A program made the translations under genes and the position numbers. The notes under the pieces were generated by a model. The model ran no database searches and had not been told where the DNA came from. It was given only the letters and a program-made list of their open reading frames with translations. A stretch of DNA of 64,000 nucleotides from Diadema setosum (lineage: Eukaryota > Echinodermata > Echinoidea > Diadematoida > Diadematidae), in assembly GCF_964275005.1 (NCBI RefSeq), contig NC_092697.1, positions 20,682,138-20,746,137 on the forward strand, read 5' to 3'. Numbering within the stretch: position 1 is the stretch's first letter; every line of letters begins with the position of its first letter. Positions 46,164 through 57,594 of this stretch are shown in pieces.

Positions 46164-46989
46164 CGGGCTAACTCGGCCCACGGGACAACTCGTCCCACCC
46201 GTCGAGGGTGGGCCGCGTTGTCCAGCTCGTTGGTATCGATAGTGTTAGTAATCGTTTGTCTCTGTTTGTGTTCATTTTGTCTTTATGACGTCTCTTTTAA
46301 CCGTAATTTTGATGGAAATGTGTTCAGTGAGTTCTTTAAAAAATATTGTCGAACTTTTGCGGGGTATAACGACGTAAAACTGATATTTCAGACGTTTTTT
46401 ATCGCGGTTCGCGATCCCCATAGGCGCACGTTCATTTCTGCGCGGTGGGCTAACTCGGCTCACTAAGTTTTAGCTGTCGTTTTTTCAGTAAATCTCCGTA
46501 AAACTATCAATTTATCATGTATGAAGGTGTATTTAGGGTACCTAAAACTAATTTCATCTTCGAGGGAGTTAAATTATACTTTGCAATTTAATTTATTGTT
46601 GCTTTACTAATAGAATTTTGCAGTCTCTTACTGGACACTTTGAGATTATACAGAAAAACTGAATACCAGTATATCAGAAGAGAAGGTAAATTTTGGTGGC
46701 CAGATATAAATGTTTAGAGGCACTGGCCCACTGCTAATAAATTCATCACCGGTACAGCAGCCATATCAGTAAGGGTCATCATCATAGGACATACTATTAA
46801 AAAAAATCAAATTAGGATAATCGATATTAGACTTGAAGAAGGATAGTGAATGGTTAAAATCTTGATTATCTTTTGAATCCAGGCATCTTTTTTTTTTTTT
46901 TTTTTTTTTCTGAAAGGTTACCGCCCCATAAGTGTGTAATAAATGAAGTTCCACAAGGTGACAATGCAGTCGGTGGGTTTATTCACCAA

Positions 46990-47036
<47 letters not shown>

Positions 47037-47512
47037 CATGATAACTATCTGCTGCTTTTTAATCTGCTTGTCATAAGGTTATAATTATTCCATATCGATC
47101 ATTTCAGTACAAAAGTATTTCTTCAAATTCATGAAATTCTTCCGTCGAGATGTTTTTATTGCAACTGGATTGACAAATTGCCCTACATCGACGTAAATAA
47201 TTATCTATATAGATTATATTTACATGAATATTTATGTTGATGTAGGGCAATTTGTCAATCAGTTACAACAGTATTTCTGTTAGCAATTATATCAGGTACA
47301 TTATCAATATCACTTTGAAAACAGACCTCATAGTACTAGTAAATCATGCCAGTACACAAAAAGGTGACATTTTCACATATCAAAACTCTTATTATTCCAC
47401 AAATGTTGCATATTCGTAAATTAAGGAGCAGTGTCCCAACATACATGAATAGTGTCATCCGAGTCACATGATACAGATAAATGCCAACGTACAGCATCCA
47501 AATACTTAGTAT

Positions 47513-47543
<31 letters not shown>

Positions 47544-48245
47544 TTAATTCAATAGTCAATCATTAACATTGATGCAGGGGATGGACAGAAAAAACAGAGC
47601 AAAATGACAACTGCAAACTGCACTGGGTTGGATACATAATCGAGTCATCCTCTGCCGCTCGCGCCCAGCGCGCCGCGCCCCGGCGCGCCTCGCCGAATGG
47701 GCATGGCGCTGCTCAGCTCTGCCACTGTGAGCGAGCTGCTGGTGGCGAGACCGGTGCGGAGCGGATACGGCAAAGATGAAATCATGCAAATAAATATCAA
47801 ACATTTCACCAAACATGCGCAAAATTAAACTCCCTCGAAGATGAAATTAGTTGTCGGTACCCTAAATACACCTTCATACATGATAAAATTGATAGTTTTG
47901 AGGAGATTTACTGACAAAACGACAGCTAAAACTTAGTGGGCCGATCGAGCGAGTTAGCCCACCGCGCAGAAATGAACGTGCGCCTATGGGGATCGCGAAC
48001 CGCGCTAAAAACGTCTGAAATATCAGTTTTACGTCTTTATACCCTGCAAAAGTCGGAAAATATTATTTCAAGAAAGCACTGAAGACATTTCCATCAAAAT
48101 TACGGTTAAAAAAGACGTCATAAAGACAAAATGAACACCACTAAGAGAGACAAACGATTACTAACACTATCGATACCAACGAGCGGGATAACTCGGCCCA
48201 CCCTCGACAGGTGGGACGAGTTGTCCCGTGGGCCGAGTTAGCCCG
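46164..48245. mobile_element. Foldback element with terminal inverted repeats of about 430 bp
   Basis: 46164-46600 and 47815-48245 are inverted copies, starting CGGGCTAACTCGGCCCACGG on both ends and sharing 'ggtatcgatagtgttagtaa' and 'atttctgcgcggtgggctaa' with few differences. The 1.2-kb middle has an AAAT microsatellite (46988-47036), a GT microsatellite (47517-47542), a T-run and a small inverted repeat (47158-47270), but no transposase. I found no convincing target duplication. MULE-type or foldback origin is possible but unproven. Confidence 0.8.
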
Positions 48246-48820
48246 GATCCGTATCGTTATAGCCGCGCCATGCATACGTACGAACGAAGTGCGTCAAACT
48301 GCCGCACGCCCACACCAATGAGTACTGTAAGTGTGCGCAGTGTGAAGAGGGCAGCACTGCACTGGTGGTCGCCGCTATGGTTCTTAAGTGAATACCAGTA
48401 TTATATTTTGGATCAAAAATTTGTCTTCCATTGATTGGTTAAAAGAGCTTCACGTGATTATAGGTATTTTGAACTATTTTAGAATGTTGGTGTGTTTGAC
48501 ACTCCATGAAGTATTATTTGCAAAATGACGTCACTTTTATGACGACATTTTGCAAATAGTATACTATTTGCAAAATGATGTCACAATCACCCTTCTTTAC
48601 AATCAAGTGTACCCGTCCGGTCCCGAATTCTAGTGTTCAGGTTTGCAGCGGCCATACGATCGCTTGGATACATGCGACGGGCAACTCTAGCGGTGTCACC
48701 TCTACTACGTTTTTCAATTTCCGATCTCTCGCACTGTCGCGTATTGAAGGCGCTGCGCTGCCGCCGCAGTACTTGTAATTTTCACTTTTTACCTATTCAA
48801 ATTTTTGATCCAAAATATAA
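48246..48820. other. Unassigned, with short inverted repeats
   Basis: 'tatttgcaaaatgacgtcac' near 48508 is mirrored by 'gacattttgcaaatag' and repeated as 'ctatttgcaaaatgatgtca' near 48565. No gene. Confidence 0.5.
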
Positions 48821-48822
48821 AA

Positions 48823-48991
48823 CAAATATACTTTGCCTGGTTTCGAGTTTCTTGTTAAAACTATGGACCTTGGTGACTCCAAAAGAGTACTATTCATTTC
48901 GGGGCTGCGCCCCTCAGTGAATATATTTTGGAGTCACCTCTGCCCATAGTTTTAACAAGAAACTCTCAAGGCCAAGTATATTTGTATACTG
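48823..48991. repeat. Hairpin-forming inverted repeat of about 169 bp
   Basis: 'caaatatactttgcctgg', 'cttgttaaaactatgg' and 'ggtgactccaaaa' are mirrored by 'ttttggagtcacc', 'ccatagttttaacaag' and 'ccaagtatatttg'. The loop carries 'ggggctgcgcccc', itself a small hairpin. Probably a small MITE. Confidence 0.75.
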
Positions 48992-49079
48992 TAGTAGTAG
49001 ACGGCAAGTTGTCATTAAAATTTTCTGTATGCCTAGAATTTGATTTTTTTGGGTGCTATTTCCCCTATTTTTTTTTTTT

Positions 49080-49480
49080 TGGGGGGGGGGTGCTGAACAC
49101 ATGCACCTATTGCAATATTTGTAAATGACGTCTCCAGCCGTTGTCATGACAACGAATTATTTTCTTTAATAAAGAACACGTGTTCTTCAAAACATGCTGT
49201 TAACCCCAGTTTTCCAATTACATGGTTACCTCTGACAATGATGGTTCCCATGGTAACATTTTTTTTAACAGAAAATAATGATACGAAATATTTTTCATGA
49301 AAAAAAAAACCATGAAAACGTGACAAGATTGCTGCTGTAACAATAACATGAGAAAAACTCTTCTTCTTCCGATTAAGTCTGCCTCCTTCAATAGACTGTA
49401 GATTCTTGCAGACTGTGCTATTTACATTATAATACAATATTTATTTACAGATATCTACATGCACATATAAAATTTGACGA
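49080..49480 (-). repeat. X-box repeat, inverted copy
   Basis: On the minus strand it follows the repeat at 53345-56600 through the 'catgttttcatg', 'tttcatgaaaa' and 'gtgttcagcacccccc' blocks. It contains GTTGTCATGACAAC at 49141 and two degenerate X-box halves near 49222 and 49245. Confidence 0.65.
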
Positions 49481-49499
49481 AAATAACTAGCCACTGCAC

Positions 49500-49805
49500 G
49501 TGATCAACCGTTAGACGGTTTCGAAATGATCCCACAGATGGCGCTGAAACAATTTCTGACGACAGGGAATTCAAGTTCATTACAGTTCTTTGGGAAGAAC
49601 GAATAGCGATGCGATTCAGTTCTCGAGTACCTGATAGGAGTGTGGTTGCGAGGCTCTCGTCAACTGAGTAGCCTGTTTGATAATATAGTCCTGTGCTGAA
49701 AGAGGAGTATATTATCGTGTATTTTGTACATCCTAGCCCGTAATTTTTTCTGCGTTGTTCCAGAGTGGTCCAATCAAGTTCTTGTAGCATTTTGGTGACA
49801 CTTGA
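49500..49805 (-). pseudogene. LINE C-terminal fragment, 3' part
   Basis: The minus-strand frame gives SVTKMLQELDWTTLEQRRKN and later NSLSSEIVSAPSVGSFRNRL, the C-terminal end typical of CR1/Jockey-like non-LTR retrotransposons of marine animals. The stretch between has drifted and probably shifted frame. The frame is interrupted at 49805 by an hAT element and resumes at 53289. Confidence 0.85.
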
Positions 49806-50724
49806 CAGGCCCGTAGCCAGGGGGGGGGGGGGGGGGGGGGGGTGCGTCGGGTGCGTACGCACCCCCCCAAATTCTGAAAGGTCCACTTTTTCATAATAAC
49901 TGTTTTTAGCAATTCTCAAGATAACAATCCAAATAAATATAAAGACACATTATATGCTACGTAAATGTGGAAGAGTACGTTTAACAATGTTAAAAATAAT
50001 TGTACGAAACCCTTTTGTTGTATGAACCATCGGATCGTCCCCATGCACACAAACACAAATGTTATGTATCAATTTGTGCGAGCTATTATTATATTGGCAC
50101 TGCATGCCATGGCCCTTGGCGCGTGTGACCGGTGTTTTTTTTTTTTTTTTCCACTGGCCGCCCGAGTTCGTGCGATTCGTGGATGACATTGAGGTTGACA
50201 CTTGCATTTTTTCACAGGAACAGGGGTAAGTTGATGAAAATCTAATAGCCTCAAGTTTACATATATGATAAAAATTAAAGAAATTTCCTCGAAATTACTG
50301 TAATCGAAAACCTGAGACATTTTATATCTACGTCTCACAAAGATATAGTACATGTATATATAAGTACATGTTGGCATGATAATGCCTGGGGATAGATTAT
50401 TATGTCAACTATTTTCCATTATGAATGCATGCTCCAATCAAATTGTGAAAAGGTGGTCATGAATTAGCATTTCTTACGAACGATCAGGAGAGACAAAACA
50501 AAATGAAAGACCTGTCTTACTCCAGTTCTCTTGTAACACTCATTGGGCCATTATGCATGCCTAACGAATTATAATAGCTGCTTTTTCTAGCCCTTTTGCT
50601 AGTAGCAATATTCGAGAAAAGATCATCTATCAAGTAACTGTACGATCTCCGTGCATAATCTAATGCTTTTAAACACACTTGCCTACTCGCCTTCAGCTGG
50701 CATTTGCTTACAGTTCCAACAAAT

Positions 50725-52340
50725 TATTAGTTATACATTTTCTCATGTTGTGACAGTTCGATTGGTTCTCATTTTGAAGTGAGCCAAAACCTAAGAACAT
50801 TCTCACTTATAATTTCCAAAGAGTATTATGCAGGCACGCAAACTCAATTTAGTTGTATTTCATTTAAATGTAATGGGTAAGAGGGTATGAGAGAGAATGG
50901 AAAGTGCTGAGCTATGAAGTAAAATGGTAAAGTAAAAAGTTTGTCAGATAGTATTACAGAAGCCTGAATATTGCAAGAGCTCCGGAGTAAAAACAGTCAG
51001 GGAAAAACCCTATGTATGATAACATTGTGAGAGCGTTAGACTGCATTGTGACGCGTCGTTATTTAATTTACATTCTTTATTCATATTTTTCATAAAAAAC
51101 ACAGGTAATGAGCCGGATTGGGTTAAAATTCTCACTTACAGCTTTGTAGAAGTCTGAGTCAACAGTATCACACAGTACTTCAAGACGTATTAGTACAAAC
51201 GATTTCTTGAGCCTGCACCGTTTCAGGCTCTGTTCTGGATACGGCGGTAGAGACTCATACTTTTTGTTGTTTATTTTATCATTATTTACTAATCTCTTTT
51301 CTAACTTACAGGTAGCGGATTTCTTTGCAGGCCAAATTCGGAAATGTACTGTTGATTATTACTTATACATTTTCTCATGTTGTGACAGTTCTATTGGTTC
51401 TCATTTTAAAGTGAGCCAAAACCTAAGAACATTCTCACTTATAATTTCCAAAGAGTATTATGCAGGCACGCAAACTCATTTTAGTTGTATTTCATTAAAT
51501 GTAATGGGTAAGAGGGTATGAGAGAGAATGGAAAGTGCTGAGCTATGAAGTAAAATGGTAAAGTAAAAAGTTTGTCAGATAGTATTACAAAAGCCTGAAT
51601 ATTGCAAGAGCTCCGGAGTAAAAACAGTCAGTGAAAAACCCTATGTATGATAGCATTGTGAGAGCGTTAGACTGCATTGTGACGCATCGTTATTTAATTT
51701 ACATTCTTTATTGATATATTTTCATAAATATCTCAGGTAATGAGTCGGATTGGATTACAATTCTCACTTACAGCTTTGTAGAAGTCTGAGTCAACAGTAT
51801 CACACAGTACTTCAAGACGTATTATTGTACAAACGATTTCTTGAGCCTGCACCGTTTCAGGCTCTGTTCTGGATACGGCGGTAGAAACTCATTCTTTTTT
51901 GTTGTTTACTTTATCATTATTTACTAATCTCTTTTCTAACTTACAGGTAGCGGATTTCTTTGCAGGCCAAATTCGGAAATGTACTGTTGATTATTACTTA
52001 TACATTTTCTCATGTTGTGACAGTTCTATTGGTTCTCATTTTAAAGTGAGCCAAAACCTAAGAACATTCTCACTTATAATTTCCAAAGAGTATTATGCAG
52101 GCACGCAAACTCATTTTAGTTGTATTTCATTTAAAAGTAATGGGTAAGAGGGTATGAGAGAGAATGGAAAGTGCTGAGCTATGAAGTAAAATGGTAAAGT
52201 AAAAAGTTTGTCAGATAGTATTACAAAAGAAACTCATTCTTTTTCGTTTGTTTATTTTATCATTATTTACTTATCTCTCTTCTAACTTAAAGGTAGTGGA
52301 TCTCTTTGCAGCCCAAATTCGAAAATGCCTAGAGACAGCT
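50725..52340 (+). repeat. Tandem triplication of about 635 bp inside the hAT element
   Basis: Units begin 'ttatacattttctcatgttg' at about 50732, 51363 and 51998. The first two are full length and nearly identical. The third lacks about 400 bp in its middle and has a more diverged end ('ggtagtggatctctttgcag'). 'ctaacttacaggtagcgg' recurs. Frames of 80-104 codons repeated in units 1 and 2 look like artefacts. Confidence 0.9.
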
Positions 52341-53092
52341 AGTAACCAAATATGCTACTATAATTTAATAAATAAGAAATAACCATTCCAGTATGTATCT
52401 TAGTGTGCACAGTAAGACAGATAAAATCAAATAGGAAAACATCTGAGCACTAAGCCTGAGGTCTGAATTTGCACTCAACTTCTTCCAATGGCTAACGGAT
52501 GTTTAATTTTTGAATTTCACTGACCTCCAAATTTCACAAAGAAAACCTTCTTAGCATGATGGTTAATATGACATTTGACTGATATTGGAGATGTTTGCGA
52601 ATCGGATCTACTACCTTTAATATTATTAAATCTAAAATGATTATTTGAAAGTTCGGAAATGCTGGAAATATCCTACCACAAGGAGGCAAAATATAAATGG
52701 TTCACATTTACAATTCATTTTGTTTTAAAAATTTTCTTATTTATTTTCGTTTTTGACAAACTCGCATACCAGGCTTCAGGCCTGCTAACGCGGGTATACA
52801 ATAGAAAAAATAAAAGTTAAAAAACAACACCAGGAAAATCACTATTCTCAATTTTGCGGCGCGCTACGCGCGCAGAGTCTCGAACACAATTAAACTTTGC
52901 AACTTCCTGGCAAAATGAGTTTTTACTATTTCCTAGATGAAATACCGTAACGCGATTGCATGCAACAGACAAAAATACAAATTTCCTCGAGACTTTAAAA
53001 CGTCATTAAAACAGTCAAAATTCACAATTTGCGGCGCGCTTCGCGCGCAAATTCTTATACAACTTTTGTAGTTCGGTCGTCCAAAGATAATA

Positions 53093-53116
53093 CCTTCGGT
53101 ACCAATACCAATGATG

Positions 53117-53147
<31 letters not shown>

Positions 53148-53180
53148 TATGTATATATATATATTATATATATATACATA

Positions 53181-53211
<31 letters not shown>

Positions 53212-53235
53212 CATCATTGGTATTGGTACCGAAGG
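53093..53235. repeat. Perfect 143-bp palindrome
   Basis: Two 71-base arms centred on 53164 read CCTTCGGTACCAATACCAAT, a CA/TG microsatellite, then AATTATG and TA repeats. I found no mismatch. It lies 53 bp inside the right end of the hAT element. Confidence 0.92.
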
Positions 53236-53288
53236 TCCGTTTTTTTAGTGACCGCACCCCCCCTTGAAAAATCCTGGCTACGGGCCTG

Positions 53289-53345
53289 CTTGAGGTGTTA
53301 TGGTAGCGATTTAAAGTGAATCGCGCTGCTCTTCTCTGGATCCAT
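53289..53345 (-). pseudogene. LINE C-terminal fragment, 5' part
   Basis: On the minus strand the frame reads WIQRRAARFTLNRYHNTSS, continuing with VTKMLQ across the hAT insertion. 'RRAARF' upstream of 'SVTxML' is the usual order in this LINE C-terminus. Beyond about 53345 the sequence changes to X-box repeat, so only a small piece of the LINE remains. Confidence 0.8.
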
Positions 53346-53518
53346 TTCCACTTGGTGGATTAGGTAACTCATGTTGTCATCATAGTAATTTGTAGTGAGT
53401 ATGCTACTCAATCTTTTCATGTTTTCATGCTTTTTTTTCATGAAAATATCGTTATTTTCTTGTTGAAAAATAGTTGTTACCATGACAACCGTCATTGCTA
53501 TGAGGCAACAGCTAGTAA

Positions 53519-54076
53519 AGGGCTTTTTACACTTGCAAATTTTTGCTTAGTCCCGTACCAACGGTGGGGCTAAAGGGGGGGGGGGGGGGGCTTAGCCCCA
53601 CCGTTGTACCGGACTGTATAGCCCACTTTCTGTTTACACTTGTTTTTGCGAAAGTGGGCTAGCCCCACCGATAATCCCGTACTATATGGCCCTGCAAAAT
53701 AGCAGGGCTAGCACCGCAATTGCGGTGCCAAGCAAGCGAGTGTAAACAGAACGAAAAAATAATCCGGGGCTAAGCGACGGAGACGAAGTCCGACCCCCAC
53801 TGACCAATCAGAAACGAGGTAATCAAGTGCTGCTGGTGCGTGCGTGTACTTGTACATCAGTGCACAGCGCAGTCATGAATATTCATGTGGTTTGGAAAGT
53901 ACGGGGCTAAGAAATACGAGTGTAAAAAGGTCAGTTTTCTCCTTAGCCCAGGACAAGAGCTTTATAGTACGGGATTTATTGGCGAGTGTAAAAGGCTGAA
54001 AAAAATGGTACGGGACTAAGTACAGTCCTAGGTCAGAGAAAGTACGGGGTTAAGAAACACAAGTGTAAAAAGGGCT
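53519..54076. mobile_element. PIF/Harbinger-like MITE
   Basis: The ends read AGGGCTTTTTACACTTG and, inverted, AGCCCTTTTTACACTTG, with TAA outside each (53516-53518 and 54077-54079). 3-bp TWA targets are typical of PIF/Harbinger. The body repeats 'gtacggggctaag' and 'gcgagtgtaaa' in both orientations. Confidence 0.8.
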
Positions 54077-54353
54077 TAACATTCGGAAATTGTGATTTTT
54101 AATTTGACTAAAGAAATGGTTTATAATATTGACATATATTGGAAGTTACGGCATGTTTTTATGATGTTTAATGAAGAATACTGTTCTTTTGAAGAAAATA
54201 ATTTGTTGCCATGGCTAAAGATGTCATTTAGAAATATGGCAAAAGATGGATTCGTGTTCGGCACCCCCCAAATAGCAGTCCACTTCCTGGACTGTATTCG
54301 TAGCGGTATAGCATCACATGCAGTGTGTGCCCACCACGGACGTTAAAATCTGA

Positions 54354-55451
54354 AGGTCGTGTCACACCTTTCCGGGCAAGCCTTGCGTACGACTTGCGAA
54401 GAACAATTTTTACTACCCGGAGGTCCCCGCAGATGACCCGCACATGACAGTACCTAGCACGTATCTCATCCGTAGTCGCCCGGAGGTGCGCACGTAAATC
54501 TTCTTACCCGCAACTATATTTAGGCCCTGTCACACCTTTCCGGGCAATTCAGTTACGCGGGCTTGTTGAGTGTAGGGATTTTCCAGCATACCGAACATTC
54601 CTGAGGGCGGACAAGCATTTTAGCGAGTCAGTGCATGTGTCTTACTTGCTAGACGCGTTCTACTTAAATTCTACTTGCGAGTGTACTGTGTGTATAACCT
54701 TCGTACCAGTCGCGCGGGGGCTGACAACTCAGTGAAGGAATTCCTCTGAAGGAATGGATGAAGTCCCACAGAATGTCATTATCTTGGCTGAATATCATGC
54801 ATACGGGACTGCGAAGTAACTGCGTGGGAGTTGCCAGAGAGGTGCTGCCTCTAAGGACCTACTGGCGTTCTGCGTGGACCTCTCCGGGCATTCCCGCGAC
54901 TCACCCGGCAAAAATTTTGGTCATGCTCAAAACTTGGCTGCGGTTAAATCGGACTTGCGTGCGCACCTCCGGGCAACTACAGGCAAGATACGCGCTAGGT
55001 ACTGTCAGGTGCGGACCAACTACGGAGAGCTCCGGGTAGCAAATTCGTTTCCCCGCAAGTCAAGCCGCAAAACTTCCCCAGATGTGGTATGACAAGGTTT
55101 TGAGCATGCTCAAAACTTGTTCCGAGTGAGTCATGGGGGTTCGCTCGCAGAGGTACACGCAGAACAGCAGTATGCGACCCTTACCAGCAGCACCTCGCAG
55201 GCAACTTCACCGCAGGTACATCTCAGTATCTGTAAGTCGCTCGTAACAGAAAACGGATCGGTTTCAAAGCTCTCACTCAGGTCACACGGAATACACGCAA
55301 GTAGAAGGTAAGTAGTACGTGTCTAGTAGATAAGAAAGAGGTGCGAAACTCGCAAACATTCTTGTCCGCCCGCGGAAAATTTTCCTGCGTGCGGAAAATC
55401 CCTCCTCGCAACAAGCCCGGTTAGCTTGCCCGGAAAGGTGTGACACGGCCT
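54354..55451. mobile_element. MITE with TGTCACACCTTTCCGGGCAA ends
   Basis: The ends read AGGTCGTGTCACACCTTTCC and, inverted, AGGCCGTGTCACACCTTTCC, with TGA outside each (54351-54353 and 55452-55454). A third copy of the end at about 54527 suggests a nested or duplicated terminus. Superfamily uncertain; the 3-bp target fits PIF/Harbinger or CACTA types. Confidence 0.8.
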
Positions 55452-56599
55452 TGAGCGATCTTCGGGAGTACCAATTGGTGGAGTGTCGCAATCAGCGGTT
55501 GCGCGTATTGTGTGGGGTGCATGCGTGTATGCGTTGTGTTAGCGTGGGGAATGCGGACGATTAAAATCGTCCGGTATCTGGACTACCAAAATAGTCGAAA
55601 TAACACAAAAATCTAACTCTACAGAAATCTATTATTTATTGATTTATTTTATCCCTTATTTCATTTCAACAGAAAACTTATTTTTCTTTAAAAGGGAGTT
55701 TTTGTTATGTTGCTAAAGCAACGAAAATGATGCAGGATAACCATAGTCGAAAACAGCTGATAATCATGATAGTAATTTGTAATAAATATTCTACTCGATC
55801 TTGTCATTTTTTCATGCTTTTTAATGAAAATAATACTGTTTTCTTTACAAATAATAGTTGTTGCCATGGAAACCGTCATTGCTATGAGGTAACCGTGACA
55901 TTAAGACATTGTGAATTTAAATTTGATTAAATATGCTTATATTGACATATTTTGGCATTTACAACATGTTTTTATGATGTTTAATGAAGAAAAATAATTT
56001 GTTGCCATGGCAACGGCTAAAGAGGTAATTTAAATGGCAACAGGTGGATTCATGTTCAGCACCCCAGAATAGGAGAAATACCACGATAAATCTAACTCTA
56101 TACAGAAATTTATTATCTATCGATTTATTTTATTCTTTCTTCGTTTTTAAAGAAAAAATTCTTTAAAAGGCAGTTTTTGTCATATTGCTATAGCAACGAA
56201 AATGATGTGGGATGAACATAGTCGAAAAAAGCTGACAATCACGATAGTAATTTGTAATAGATATTCTACTCGATCTTGTCACATTTTTTCACGCTCTTTC
56301 ATGAAAATATCATTTTTTAAAATAGTTCAATAATAACTGTTGTTTCCATGTAAACCTTCATTGCTATTAGGTAACCATGGCGTTGGGAAAATTGTGATTT
56401 TTAATTGTGTTAAAGAGATATGATTATGTTGACATATTTTGATGTTTACATCATGTTTTTATGATGTTTAATGAAGAATATTATGTTCTTGTAAAGAAAA
56501 TCATTCGTTGCCATGACAACGGCTGAAAGCGTCATTAAAAAACGAGGCAACAGTTGGATTAGTGTTCAGTACCCCCCAAATAGGGGGAATAGCACAAAA

Positions 56600-57590
56600 A
56601 TCAAAATCTACAGAAAACTAGTTTGAAGAACATTGCAACTCGCCGTAAATTAGAACTTTTCATGATGATTTATACCCCTCCCACTCGGGGAACAGTCTGG
56701 GAGGCAGGAGCGTAAAATGGGGGGGGGGGGGGTGGCCTGTAATTAACATCCCCCGGCCGAAATAAAAAAAAAAAGGAAGAAGAAGAAATGTGGTTCGACT
56801 AATGCATGACGTTCGCGCGCCCGCCTATACCTAGTGAGAGCTTAGCAGATATTAACAGTTCAAAGTATTCTAGGTTTTTAGGATTTTACCCTAGAGAATA
56901 CTGTGGCATAAATTTAGTATAAAGGCCTAGACCTATCCTACTCTATACAGCGCAAATAGTAAAGAATGGTTCAGATGTTGAAACCGTAAAATGCCATGTT
57001 ATACGGTACCTACTATGACGCGCACCACTCGGGACCATACGCACGAAACAAACAAACAAACAAACAAACCAAAAACAACTAAAAATGTAACAGACCCCTC
57101 CTCCATGTACTGTGTACGCACTGACCTACACCCCTCCCTTCCAAAGGTAGGCCTATGAATTTCCTGAATTGAGCAAACGATGATGACTCATTCATGATAC
57201 ATCTATGTTGCAGATGGGCATACACAATAGGCCTGCAGACGATGGCCAAAAAGTGGCTTAAAAAAGACTCAACTGGCAACTATCGTATACAAGCAAATTT
57301 TAACTTTTTTAAAACTATACGTCCTCACAATATCCCACATGAAATTTACCCAGAAAATCTAATCGGGAACATGCTAAAATGACGTCATCAAAATGGCGTC
57401 CTAAGGACTGCAATTTTGCTATAGAGTAATATTGTCGCTTCCCGTTATCCAATTTTAAAGATTTAAATGTATGAACTTATATTTTGTAGGTCAGTGAACA
57501 CGATGGATGCCTTTTCGAATTGGTCATACAAAAATAATTTACATAAAATGCAAATTAGTGGTAAATGTAAGAGTACATTCATAACAACAG
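56600..57590. other. No feature recognised
   Basis: Contains a G-run (56718-56731), an A-run and a CAAA microsatellite (about 57047-57070). No supported exon. Confidence 0.45.
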
Positions 57591-57594
57591 TACT

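Larger units (their letters stand above)
49806..53288. mobile_element. Non-autonomous hAT element, 3.5 kb
   Basis: The termini read CAGGCCCGTAGCCAGG, and the right end is an exact 16-base inverted match. CTTGA at 49801-49805 is repeated at 53289-53293. The target is a LINE reading frame that continues correctly across the element when one CTTGA is counted, so the limits are firm. Inside are a G-run, a triplicated block of about 635 bp, GC-rich 'gcggcgcgcttcgcgcgc' repeats and a 143-bp palindrome near the right end. No transposase is present. It could be mobilised by the autonomous hAT type at 16148, whose ends (CAG, 5-bp target) are similar in style only. Confidence 0.9.
53345..56600 (+). repeat. 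X-box repeat array, three units of about 480 bp
   Basis: Units share 'aaatctaactctacagaaat', 'catagtaatttgta', 'tttcatgaaaat', 'tatgatgtttaatgaagaa' and 'gtgttcagcaccccccaaat'. X-box palindromes lie near 53477, 54206 (half), 55859, 56001, 56340 and 56509. The first unit is split by two MITEs (53519-54076, 54354-55451). Non-coding. Confidence 0.75.

Noticed and set aside
51207-52147. Duplicated 80-104 codon gene
   Set aside because: The two frames are the same piece of a tandemly repeated non-coding unit, low-complexity and with no upstream signal.
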